Of a stretch of 64,000 bases of DNA, positions 35,080 to 42,963 are shown piece by piece. Positions within the stretch are counted from its first letter, which is position 1, and each line of letters begins with the position of its first letter. The stretch spans positions 1 to 64,000 of the forward strand of contig JAVXVG010000009.1 in the NCBI GenBank assembly GCA_032229975.1. The letters are read 5' to 3'. Under the pieces are notes generated by a model. That model was given only the letters and a program-made list of their open reading frames with translations. It made no database searches and was not told where the DNA came from. A program made the translations under genes and the position numbers. The stretch is from JAIVGV01 sp032229975 (lineage in GTDB: Bacteria > Acidobacteriota > Blastocatellia > Pyrinomonadales > Pyrinomonadaceae).

Positions 35080-36270
35080 TTGGCAAAGAGTCGCGGGTGC
35101 GGTTGTGCGGCGGCGGTGCTGGCCCTCTTGGTGTTGGCGGGGCTCGGCGTCGGTTACAAGTTCGCGTTGCCGTGGTGGCAGAAGCAGCCGCCGAAACCTT
35201 CTGGCGCGGAGTTGCAGGTGCACGTGCTCGACGTTGGTCAGGGCGACTCGATCTTGATCGTCTCGCCGACAGGCAAGAGCGTCTTGATCGATGCGGGCGA
35301 CTTCGGCAAAGACAAGGTCGTGCGCGACGCGCTTACGCGCTACAACGTTTCGCACCTCGACTACTTCGTCGCCACCCACGCGCATCCAGACCACATCGGC
35401 GGCGCGGCGGAAGTCTTGAAGAACGTCAAGGTCGATAACGTGATCGACAACGGTGTCGCGCCGTCCGACTACGTCGATCCGCAGCAGAAGTCGAACAACG
35501 CGAAGACTGGTAAGAACGCGAAAGGCGGGAAGGGCCCGACGCCCAAGCCGACGCCCAAACCCGTCTCGCTCCCGCACGGCGCGCAACTGCCGACCATCAA
35601 GGCTTACACGGAATACTTGGACGCGGTCAAACAGTCCGGCGCGCAACACGCGGCCGCCACGCCCGGACAGAAGATCGATCTCGGCGGCGGCGCATTCTTG
35701 ACAGTGCTCGCGCCCGTCCCTCCGGCCTTTACCGAAGAGCAGATGCGCGGCGGCGGCAACGAGCCGAACGCGAACTCCGTCGTGCTGCGTCTCGTCTATG
35801 GCGATTTCTCGATGCTGTTTGCGGGCGACGCCGAAGCGCAGACGGAGGATCGCATCATACGCAACGGCGCGGAACTACAATCGCGCGTCTTGAAGGTGGC
35901 CCATCACGGCTCGAAGTACGCGACGACCGATGATTGGATCAAGCGCGTCAAGCCCGAAGCCGCGATCATCTCCGACGGCGAGTACAATCGCTACTCTCAT
36001 CCGTCGGCTGACGTGCTTGCAAGATTGAAAGCCGCCGAGGTGAAAGTCTTTCGCACAGACTTGCAGGGCGAGATCACGATCACGACGAAGGGCGCGGGCT
36101 TTACCCTGCGCGAGATCAAACCCGCGCACGATGCCGCCTCAGACGTTTACGCCGGACGCACCGGCACGAAGGACGACAGCGAACGCTCCGGCTTCATCGC
36201 CTACGGCGACTTCGGCCCCCCTCCGAAACAGAAGAAGGAGCAGCCGAACAAAAAGGCTGGCGGCAAGTGA
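35080..36270 (+). CDS. ComEC/Rec2-like metallo-beta-lactamase-fold hydrolase
   Basis: One N-terminal membrane segment (AAVLALLVLAGLGVGYKF) is followed by an MBL domain like the C-terminal nuclease-type domain of ComEC: VHVLDVGQGDSILI, the metal motif THAHPDHIGG (residues 99-108), LFAGDAEAQTEDRI and VAHHGSKYAT. Within the domain lies a Lys/Gly/Pro-rich insert (residues about 140-166, KTGKNAKGGKGPTPKPTPKP), an unusual flexible loop. The C-terminus is also Lys-rich. The start is a TTG that directly follows the stop of the coiled-coil gene, with AAGGGAGA as ribosome site. The role may be extracytoplasmic nucleotide or DNA hydrolysis (inference). Confidence 0.88.
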   Translation: MAKSRGCGCAAAVLALLVLAGLGVGYKFALPWWQKQPPKPSGAELQVHVLDVGQGDSILIVSPTGKSVLIDAGDFGKDKVVRDALTRYNVSHLDYFVATHAHPDHIGGAAEVLKNVKVDNVIDNGVAPSDYVDPQQKSNNAKTGKNAKGGKGPTPKPTPKPVSLPHGAQLPTIKAYTEYLDAVKQSGAQHAAATPGQKIDLGGGAFLTVLAPVPPAFTEEQMRGGGNEPNANSVVLRLVYGDFSMLFAGDAEAQTEDRIIRNGAELQSRVLKVAHHGSKYATTDDWIKRVKPEAAIISDGEYNRYSHPSADVLARLKAAEVKVFRTDLQGEITITTKGAGFTLREIKPAHDAASDVYAGRTGTKDDSERSGFIAYGDFGPPPKQKKEQPNKKAGGK

Positions 36271-36334
36271 GTCAACCTGAGTTTGAGATCATGATTGCTG
36301 CTTTACACTTCATCAACTTCGTGCGAACCGACCA

Positions 36335-37369
36335 ATGAGTAAATCGATCACATACGCGGACGCGGGCGTCTCCATCGACGCGGCGAACCGTGCGGTCGAG
36401 CGCATCAAGGAGATGGCCCGCTCGACTTTCAACGCGCGGACGCTTTCAGAGATCGGCAGCTTCGGTGGGATGTTCGACGGCGCGTTTCCGCAGATGCGCG
36501 CGCCCGTCCTCGTCGCTTCGGCAGACGGCGTGGGGACGAAACTCAAAGTCGCTTTTGAGACAGGCGTGCACGACACGGTCGGTCGCGATCTCGTCAATCA
36601 TTGCGTGAACGACATTCTCGTGCAGGGCGCGCGGCCACTCTTCTTTCTCGATTACGTGGCGACGGGCCATCTCGCGCCGGAAGTGATCGCGGCGGTCGTC
36701 GAAGGCTGCGCGCGCGGATGTCGTGAGAACGGGTGCGTGCTGTTGGGCGGAGAGACCGCCGAGATGCCGGGCTTCTACGCCGAAGGAGAGTACGACATCG
36801 CGGGCTTCATCGTCGGCGTCGTTGATCGTGAGAGGGTGATCGACGGCAAGCGCATCGAGGCCGGAGACGTGTTGCTCGCGCTTCCTTCGGTCGGCTTGCA
36901 CACGAACGGCTACTCGCTCGCGCGCAAACTATTTTTCGAGGTCGCAAATTTTAAGGCGGACACGCACGTCGAAGAATTGGGCACGACTGTCGGTGAGGCT
37001 CTGCTCGCCCCGCACGCGAGCTACCTGCGCGCGCTCGAAGGCCTGCTCGATGCGGGCTCGATCAAAGGGCTCGCGCACATCACGGGCGGCGGGCTCATCG
37101 ATAACATCCCGCGCATCCTGCCTGCGGGCGTCGGCGTCGAGATCAAACTCGGAACGTGGGACGTGCCGCCGATCTTCACGCTCATGCAGCGACTCGGCAA
37201 CGTGCCTGATCGCGAGATGCTGCGCACCTTCAACATGGGTGTCGGCGTGGTCGTCGTCTGCGCGCCTTCGGACGTTGCAGCGATCAGTTCGCACGTCGAA
37301 GCTCGCGGCCAGACGTGCCGCGAGATCGGTCGCGTCGTCGCGGGCGCGCAAGAGGTCTCGTTCGTGTGA
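36335..37369 (+). CDS. purM: Phosphoribosylformylglycinamidine cyclo-ligase
   Basis: The enzyme closes the imidazole ring of AIR in purine synthesis using ATP. The sequence follows the family closely: YADAGVSIDAANRAVERIK at the start, GSFGGMF, ASADGVGTKLKVAF, the Asn/Asp-rich NHCVNDILVQGARPLFFLDY, LLGGETAEMPGFY and ITGGGLIDNIPRILP. The length of 344 residues is normal. The ATG lacks a good ribosome site. The gene lies 3 kb after purF and 1.7 kb before purN, all on the plus strand. Confidence 0.97.
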   Translation: MSKSITYADAGVSIDAANRAVERIKEMARSTFNARTLSEIGSFGGMFDGAFPQMRAPVLVASADGVGTKLKVAFETGVHDTVGRDLVNHCVNDILVQGARPLFFLDYVATGHLAPEVIAAVVEGCARGCRENGCVLLGGETAEMPGFYAEGEYDIAGFIVGVVDRERVIDGKRIEAGDVLLALPSVGLHTNGYSLARKLFFEVANFKADTHVEELGTTVGEALLAPHASYLRALEGLLDAGSIKGLAHITGGGLIDNIPRILPAGVGVEIKLGTWDVPPIFTLMQRLGNVPDREMLRTFNMGVGVVVVCAPSDVAAISSHVEARGQTCREIGRVVAGAQEVSFV

Positions 37370-37509
37370 GCCGCCGCGTGCGCGTTTCGCGCGTTATCTC
37401 TTGAGGGCGCGTGCCTCACACACGCGCGTGCCATCGTTCCGTTCTCATTATCAAGTCCGGCGCGCGGCGTCGGCTGTGTTAGTTGAAATCAAGCGAGGAG
37501 CAAATGAAG

Positions 37510-38889
37510 ATGCGTCATAAATTTTTCAGCCTGAATGTGTTGATCCTTGCGCTGCTCTGCGCGTGCAGCGCGGCGCGCGCCGACATTCGCGTGAAGCAGC
37601 GCATGACCTTTGGCGGCGAGGGCGGTAGCGGCGGCCAGAGCATGGAGACCGACGAAGCGATCAAGGGCCAGCGCAAGCGCACAGAGATGCAGCCCGCGCC
37701 CGGCATGAAGATGATCACCGTCACACAATGCGATCTCAAACGCACGCTCAACATCAGCGACATGACGCGCAAGTACACAGTCACGCCCATGGGCGGCGTG
37801 GACACGACCGAGATGTCGAGCGGCGCGTCGTCGTCTCCGACAGGGCCGGGCCGCGTCACGCGTGGAGGCGTCGTCACCTACATACGCAACGTGACGGACA
37901 CGGGCGAGCGCAAGCAGATGTTCGGCTTCAACGCGCGCCACGTTAAAACGCGGACGAGCATGGAGACTTCGGCGGACGCCTGCGAAAAGACTTCGATGAA
38001 CATCGAGACCGACGGCTGGTATATCGATCTCGACACTGACTTCGAGTGTCTGACGAATCAAGCGCCGCAGCAGCGACCGATGATGTCGAGACCTTCTGGA
38101 TGTCAGGACAGGATCGTCTTTCGCAACACGGGCGCGGGCCGCCTCGGCTATGCGCTGCAAGAGACGACACGCTTTCTGAACAAGGACGGCACGGTGCAGA
38201 CAGAGATCACGAGGGAAGTCGTCTCGCTCTCGCGCGAGACACTGGCCCCCGCGCTCTTCGACATCCCCGCAGGCTACACGGAAGCGCGCAGCCAGCAGGA
38301 ACTGTTCGACCCGATGGCGATGGCGAAAGCCATGCAGCAAGCGCACAACGAAGGCGGCGAAAGCGGGAGCAACGGATCGAACGCAGCCGAAACCGGCGGC
38401 ATGAGTTCAGTCGGTTCGGGCGGCATGAGTTCATCGGTTGGCGCGAAGCAGCCGGGCATGATCCGCGTCGGCGTCGTGAGGATCGGCAACAAGACGACTC
38501 AGTCGGTTGATGCGGGGACGCTGCGCGCGACGCTGATCGCAGCGATCACGGAGTCGGGTGTCGAAGCGATCCCTTTGACTGAGACCGCGCCTGATGCAGC
38601 GCAAGCTGAAGCGAAGCAGAAGGACTGCGACTACGTGCTCTTCACAGACGTGAGCGGGCTGAAGCAATCGGCGGCGAATAAGATCGGCGGCTTCATGGGT
38701 CGCGCGGCGGGCGTCGGCGGCGCGACGGATCGCTTCGAGTCGAAGCTCGACTACACGCTCACGCCGGTCGCGGGCGGTGCGCCTGTGCAAGCGAACGCGA
38801 CGGCGAAGGAGGACGGCGGCGCGGACGCATCCGTCAACTCCGCGCTGCGCAAAGAGGCACAGGCGGTCGTCGCGCGTGTGCGCAAGTGA
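37510..38889 (+). CDS. Exported two-domain protein (DUF4412-like plus C-terminal domain)
   Basis: A signal peptide (RHKFFSLNVLILALLCACSAARA) is followed by an N-terminal part (residues about 25-260) of the type seen in exported DUF4412/LolA-like proteins: RVKQRMTFGGEGG, then GQRKRTEMQPAPGMKMITVTQCDLKRTL. A Ser/Gly-rich linker with repeated GGMSS leads to a C-terminal alpha/beta domain (PGMIRVGVVRIGNKTTQSVDAGTL, DCDYVLFTDVSGLKQSA) reminiscent of CsgG- or penicillin-binding-activator-like folds. GCGAGGAG lies 9 bases before the ATG at 37510 but only 3 before the ATG at 37504, which decides the start. The function is unknown. Confidence 0.75.
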   Translation: MRHKFFSLNVLILALLCACSAARADIRVKQRMTFGGEGGSGGQSMETDEAIKGQRKRTEMQPAPGMKMITVTQCDLKRTLNISDMTRKYTVTPMGGVDTTEMSSGASSSPTGPGRVTRGGVVTYIRNVTDTGERKQMFGFNARHVKTRTSMETSADACEKTSMNIETDGWYIDLDTDFECLTNQAPQQRPMMSRPSGCQDRIVFRNTGAGRLGYALQETTRFLNKDGTVQTEITREVVSLSRETLAPALFDIPAGYTEARSQQELFDPMAMAKAMQQAHNEGGESGSNGSNAAETGGMSSVGSGGMSSSVGAKQPGMIRVGVVRIGNKTTQSVDAGTLRATLIAAITESGVEAIPLTETAPDAAQAEAKQKDCDYVLFTDVSGLKQSAANKIGGFMGRAAGVGGATDRFESKLDYTLTPVAGGAPVQANATAKEDGGADASVNSALRKEAQAVVARVRK

Positions 38890-38903
38890 AGAAGAAGGCA
38901 TAG

Positions 38904-38999
38904 CCACAGAGGGCACAGAGGACACAGAGGATGCACAGAGAAGACTTGTCTCTGCTCATCTTTCTCTGTGCCCCCTCCGTGCTCTCTGTGTCTCTGTGG
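38904..38999. repeat. CACAGAG palindrome, family C copy 1
   Basis: The left arm (38904-38944) repeats CACAGAGG with an 8-9 base period; the right arm (38961-38999) is the inverted form. It lies between the exported protein at 37510 and purN. A second copy is at 56064-56140. Confidence 0.85.
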
Positions 39000-39031
39000 T
39001 GAATCTGATCTTTCCTTGCGCATAAATTTAC

Positions 39032-39655
39032 TTGCCACCCGAACCCAAACGACTCGCCATACTCATCTCCGGTCGCGGCTCGAACATGGTCGCGATAGCG
39101 GACGCCGCGCGCGACGGTCGCATCCCGAACGCGGAGGTCTCGGTCGTCATCAGCGATCAATCTAACGCGGCGGGACTCGCACGCGCGACGGAGCGAGGGC
39201 TGGAGACTTTAGTCATCACGCGAAGGGGCCGCACGCGCGAAGAGCATGAGCGAGAGATCACCGACGCGCTCGTCAAGCGCAAGATCGATCTCGTCTGTCT
39301 CGCGGGCTTCATGCGTCTGCTCTCTTCGCAATTCGTCGATGCGTTTCGCGGTCGCGTCATCAACATTCATCCGAGCCTTCTGCCGGCCTTCCCCGGTCTC
39401 GACGCGCAGCGACAGGCGATTGAGCACGGCGTCAAAGTTTCGGGCTGCACCGTCCACTTCGTCGATGAGATGCTGGATGGCGGCGCGATCATCTTGCAGC
39501 GCACGGTGGCCGTCCAAGACGACGACACGCCGGAGACTCTGGCCGCGCGCATCCTCGTGGAAGAGCACGCGGCTTACACGGAAGCAATCGCGCTCGTCGC
39601 ATCGGGCCACTACCATGTCGAAGGCCGCCGCGTTGTTCGTCTCGCGCGAGGTTGA
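39032..39655 (+). CDS. purN: Phosphoribosylglycinamide formyltransferase
   Basis: The enzyme transfers a formyl group from 10-formyltetrahydrofolate to GAR in purine synthesis. Motifs: RLAILISGRGSNM (phosphate-binding), LVCLAGFMRLLS, NIHPSLLPAFPGLDAQRQAI with the catalytic His, and GCTVHFVDEMLDGGAII with the catalytic Asp. The length is about 200 residues as expected. Translation must begin near a TTG at 39032, since a stop codon lies in frame nine bases upstream; no ribosome site is visible. The family C repeat is immediately upstream. Confidence 0.96.
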   Translation: MPPEPKRLAILISGRGSNMVAIADAARDGRIPNAEVSVVISDQSNAAGLARATERGLETLVITRRGRTREEHEREITDALVKRKIDLVCLAGFMRLLSSQFVDAFRGRVINIHPSLLPAFPGLDAQRQAIEHGVKVSGCTVHFVDEMLDGGAIILQRTVAVQDDDTPETLAARILVEEHAAYTEAIALVASGHYHVEGRRVVRLARG

Positions 39656-39776
39656 TAGTTAGTCGGCGGCGGATTTGACAGTTGGGCATCCGAAGTTTGA
39701 ATATCGCAACTCATCCGCATTCGTTTGGTTAAGAGATCGCGGCCCGATTCGGAACAGTCCCGCAAACACTCGCGAC

Positions 39777-40616
39777 GTGAAAGAAGCGAAAATCTCACAG
39801 CCCAATCTCTGGCAGCTCGACTACGGGCTGCAACGCGCCAAGCTGCTTATCAAGCGACGCGGCTTCTCGAACTTCGACGAGGAGCAGATTCTGCGTCGCT
39901 ACATCGACGCACTGTTGCCGGACGCGAACGGGCCGCGCATCGCCGTCGATCTCGGCGCGGGCGACGGCGTCAAGGGCTCGAACACGTTCGCGCTTTTCGG
40001 CGAGGGCTGGCATGGTCTCGGTGTCGAGTGCGACACGCGCCGCGCGCGCCGACTCACGAAGACCTACGCGCGTCTCGCGGGCGTCGCAGCCCTTCATGCG
40101 AAGGTGGCCCCGCAATCAATCGTTCAACTTCTCAAAGAGCACGACATCGCGCGCGCGTTCGACGTGCTCAGTCTCGACATCGACAGCTACGATTATCTCG
40201 TCCTCGATGCCATTCTCTCTTCCTTTCGCCCGCGCATCATCGTCACGGAGATCAACGAGAAGATTCCGCCGCCCGTCAAGTTCCACGTCAAATACGACGC
40301 GGACTTCCGACTGCAACACCACTTCTACGGCTACAGCATCGCGAGCCTCGCCGACCTCGCACAGCGTCACGACTATGCCGTCATGGAACTCGAATACAAC
40401 AATGCCTTCCTCGCCCCGCGCGAGCTTTACGGTAAGCAGCGCGAGACGACGGAAGAGATTTATCGACGCGGCTACTTGGAGCGACCCGACCGCGCCAAGA
40501 AGTTCACTTCAAATCGCGACGTTGACGTGCTGCAATCAATGGCCCCCGCCGACGCCGTCAAGTTCATTGATCACTTCTTCGCCAAACATTGCGGCAAGTA
40601 CGAACTCAGTCTTTAA
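39777..40616 (+). CDS. Methyltransferase-like protein of unknown substrate
   Basis: The fold looks like a class I SAM-dependent methyltransferase: motif I is AVDLGAGDGVKGSNT (residues about 58-72), followed by the acidic strand VECDTRRARRL and SLDIDSYDYLVLDAIL in the motif IV region. It then diverges. Substrate and role are unknown; it could modify a sugar or lipid head group. A GTG at 39777 was taken because conserved-looking sequence begins there (NLWQLDYGLQRAKLL). The frame is open upstream to a TTG at 39675, but that part reads as non-coding. Confidence 0.65.
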   Translation: MKEAKISQPNLWQLDYGLQRAKLLIKRRGFSNFDEEQILRRYIDALLPDANGPRIAVDLGAGDGVKGSNTFALFGEGWHGLGVECDTRRARRLTKTYARLAGVAALHAKVAPQSIVQLLKEHDIARAFDVLSLDIDSYDYLVLDAILSSFRPRIIVTEINEKIPPPVKFHVKYDADFRLQHHFYGYSIASLADLAQRHDYAVMELEYNNAFLAPRELYGKQRETTEEIYRRGYLERPDRAKKFTSNRDVDVLQSMAPADAVKFIDHFFAKHCGKYELSL

Positions 40617-40620
40617 AGCC

Positions 40621-40771
40621 GTGAATGGCAAATCGTAAATGGTAAATCGTGACAGGAGAGATCAACTTTTTTTTACCTGTCACGTCTAACCGTTTGCTGC
40701 TCTCGATTCTTTAACGATTCATGAATCGCCGCTCGCTCTTCACGATTTACCATTTACCATTTACCATTCAC
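40621..40771. repeat. Heptamer palindrome, family A copy 2 (unit GTAAATG)
   Basis: The left arm (40621-40651) and right arm (40741-40771) are 31-base inverted copies with two mismatches, each made of 7-bp units GTAAATG/GTAAATC. An inner alternative hairpin (40649-40656 with 40676-40683) encloses a run of T residues. It fills the spacer between the methyltransferase-like gene and tyrS, ending three bases before the tyrS start. Confidence 0.9.
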
Positions 40772-40773
40772 CA

Positions 40774-41997
40774 ATGATGACGATTGACGAGCAGCTCGCG
40801 TACCTACGCAAGGGCACGGTCGAGATCATCCGCGAGGACGAGTTGCGCGCGAAGCTGGAAAGAAGCGCACGCACCGGCGAGCCTCTGCGCGTCAAGCTCG
40901 GGGCCGATCCGACCGCGCCCGACATACACCTCGGTCACACGGTCGTCATACGCAAGCTACGCGCGTTTCAGGAACTCGGTCACACGGTCGTCTTTTTGAT
41001 CGGCGACTTCACAGGCATGATCGGCGACCCTTCGGGCAAGTCCACCACGCGCCCGCAACTCACACGCGAAGACGTTGAGTCAAACGCCGAAACTTACCGG
41101 CAACAAATCTTCAAACTCCTCGATGCGGAAAAGACCGTCATCGAATTCAACTCGCGCTGGCTCGGCGCATTGGGAAGCGACGGCTTCATCCGTCTCGCCT
41201 CGCACATCACCGTCAAACAAATCTTGGAGCGCGAAGACTTCCGCAAGCGACTCGAAGAGGAACGCCCCATCGCGCTCCACGAACTGCTCTACCCGCTCTC
41301 ACAAGCCTACGACTCCGTCGCGCTCAAGGCCGACGTGGAACTCGGCGGCACGGATCAAAAGTTCAACTTGCTCCTCGGTCGCAACCTCCAACGCGAGTAC
41401 GGCCAAGAGCCGCAGGTCGCCTGTATCATGCCGCTCTTAGAAGGCACGGACGGCGTGCAGAAGATGTCCAAGTCTCTCGGCAACTACATCGGCATCAACG
41501 AGCCGCCGCAAGAGATGTTCGGCAAGATCATGTCCATCTCCGATGAACTCATGTGGCGTTACTACGAACTCCTGACAGACCTGCGCCCCGACGAGATCGC
41601 GAGCCTTCGCTCTCAAGCCGACTCCGGCTCACGCAACCCACGCGATCTGAAAGTCGAACTCGCCAAGCGCATCATCACTGACTTTCATTCGCCTGCTGAT
41701 GCTGACGCTGCCGGGGAAGAGTTCAATCGCATCTTCAAACGCAAGGAGACGCCCGACGAAATTAGCACTCTCGAAGTGGAAACGGGTGGTGGCCCATGGG
41801 CACTGTCTCGATTGCTCGTGAGTACAGGACTCGCACCATCAGTCGCCGAAGCGCGGCGGCTGATTGAGCAAGGCGGTGTGCGAGTCAACGGTGAGCGTCA
41901 AGCGAATGGTAGCGGGGTTGTTTTCGTAATCAACTCTGGCGATGAACTTCTTCTGCAAGTTGGCAAGCGGCGTTTTCTGCGCGTGCGAGGAACTTAG
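40774..41997 (+). CDS. tyrS: Tyrosyl-tRNA synthetase
   Basis: The enzyme charges tRNA-Tyr. Class I signatures are HLGH (residues 52-55, PDIHLGHTVVIRKL) and KMSKS (near residue 231, VQKMSKSLGNY). The substrate region LIGDFTGMIGDPSGKS is intact. The C-terminal S4 RNA-binding domain (WALSRLLVSTGLAPSVAEARRLIEQGG, VRVNGER) is complete. The 407-residue length fits the second bacterial TyrRS subfamily. The start ATGATG lies directly behind the family A repeat, with no clear ribosome site. Confidence 0.97.
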   Translation: MMTIDEQLAYLRKGTVEIIREDELRAKLERSARTGEPLRVKLGADPTAPDIHLGHTVVIRKLRAFQELGHTVVFLIGDFTGMIGDPSGKSTTRPQLTREDVESNAETYRQQIFKLLDAEKTVIEFNSRWLGALGSDGFIRLASHITVKQILEREDFRKRLEEERPIALHELLYPLSQAYDSVALKADVELGGTDQKFNLLLGRNLQREYGQEPQVACIMPLLEGTDGVQKMSKSLGNYIGINEPPQEMFGKIMSISDELMWRYYELLTDLRPDEIASLRSQADSGSRNPRDLKVELAKRIITDFHSPADADAAGEEFNRIFKRKETPDEISTLEVETGGGPWALSRLLVSTGLAPSVAEARRLIEQGGVRVNGERQANGSGVVFVINSGDELLLQVGKRRFLRVRGT

Positions 41998-42027
41998 AGC
42001 CCGTGATTGTTGCGCGAATCTTCTTGT

Positions 42028-42058
42028 ATCTGAAATCTAAAATCTGAAATCCGCAATC
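42028..42058. repeat. Heptamer run, family E copy 1 (unit TCTGAAA)
   Basis: Four degenerate 7-bp units (TCTGAAA, TCTAAAA, TCTGAAA, TCCGCAA) lie between tyrS and the RDD gene. There is no inverted second arm here. The run ends just before GAGAG, which may act as ribosome site of the next gene. Confidence 0.7.
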
Positions 42059-42063
42059 GAGAG

Positions 42064-42879
42064 ATGTCGGCAGCCATCGCCAACGAAGAGGTTTTGATCA
42101 TCGAGACGCCGGAGCGCGTGTCGCTGCACTTCGCGTTGGCGTCGATTGGCAATCGATTCTTGGCGTGCGCGGTCGATCACTTCATACAGGTATTGCTGGT
42201 GCTGCTCATCGTCGTCGCGTTCCAGTGGGCCGGTCTGCTCTCGGAGTTTCGGGACAGATTATCCGAAGCTCCGAAGTGGGCCATCGCCGCGCTCATCATC
42301 TTGGTCTTCGTGATCTGGTCGGGCTACTTCGCTGTCTTCGAGTGGCTGTGGAACGGGCAGACGCCGGGCAAGCGTCTGTTGAAGCTAAGAGTGATTCGCG
42401 AAGATGGGCGGCCCGTTACGGTCTGGGAAGCTGCCGCGCGAAACCTCGTGCGTATCTTCGACATGATGCCCGCGCCGTTCTATTCGGTCGGCCTGCTGTC
42501 GGTTTTCTTGAGCAGCCGCGATCAACGCGTCGGCGATTTCGTCGCGGCGACGGTCGTCGTGCGTGAGCGAGAGGATGAGGCTCCAACGTTCGATTCGGTC
42601 TTCACCGCGCCGACGACCGACGTGGCGATGCGTCGCTCCTTCAAGCCCGTCGAGTTTACGGGCGACACCGGAGCGATGAACGAGCGCGAGATCGAAGTGG
42701 TCGAGACGTTCCTGCGTCGTCGTTGGGACTTGAGTCAAGGCGTCCGACAATGGATGGCTTGGCGCGTCGCAACGCCGATCCTCTACAAGCTCAAACCCGA
42801 CTTCGACCGCGACACGTTCACCTACGAAGGCTTCCTCGAAGAACTACTCCACCGCTTCCGCCTCTCGCACCGCGCGTAA
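42064..42879 (+). CDS. RDD-family membrane protein
   Basis: The protein has an RDD domain in its N-terminal 170 residues: ASIGNRFLACAVDHFIQVLLVLLIVVAF with the Arg and Asp of the name, a second membrane segment (WAIAALIILVFVIWSGYFAVF), then NGQTPGKRLLKLRVI and DQRVGDFVAATVVV. The C-terminal 90 residues are soluble and helical. RDD proteins are of unclear function; ion exchange has been shown for a few. Genes of this type often sit with MoxR/DUF58/DUF4129 clusters, but here it is 34 kb away from that cluster. Confidence 0.9.
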   Translation: MSAAIANEEVLIIETPERVSLHFALASIGNRFLACAVDHFIQVLLVLLIVVAFQWAGLLSEFRDRLSEAPKWAIAALIILVFVIWSGYFAVFEWLWNGQTPGKRLLKLRVIREDGRPVTVWEAAARNLVRIFDMMPAPFYSVGLLSVFLSSRDQRVGDFVAATVVVREREDEAPTFDSVFTAPTTDVAMRRSFKPVEFTGDTGAMNEREIEVVETFLRRRWDLSQGVRQWMAWRVATPILYKLKPDFDRDTFTYEGFLEELLHRFRLSHRA

Positions 42880-42884
42880 TGAGC

Positions 42885-42938
42885 GAGAGGCGTCCGCAGA
42901 GACACGGACTGAGGGCCTGCCTCTGACGGACGCCTCTC
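42885..42938. terminator. Long hairpin between convergent RDD and S41 protease genes
   Basis: A 12-bp perfect outer stem (42885-42896 with 42927-42938) is extended by a 5-bp inner stem (42897-42901 with 42921-42925). There is no T-tract, but its position between two convergent genes fits a shared terminator. Confidence 0.65.
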
Positions 42939-42963
42939 ACGTCCAGTTCACCAACGCTGCAAC

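Noticed and set aside
40621..40771. CRISPR-like array
   Set aside because: Units are only 7 bp, contiguous and degenerate, with inverted arms. There are no spacers and no cas genes.
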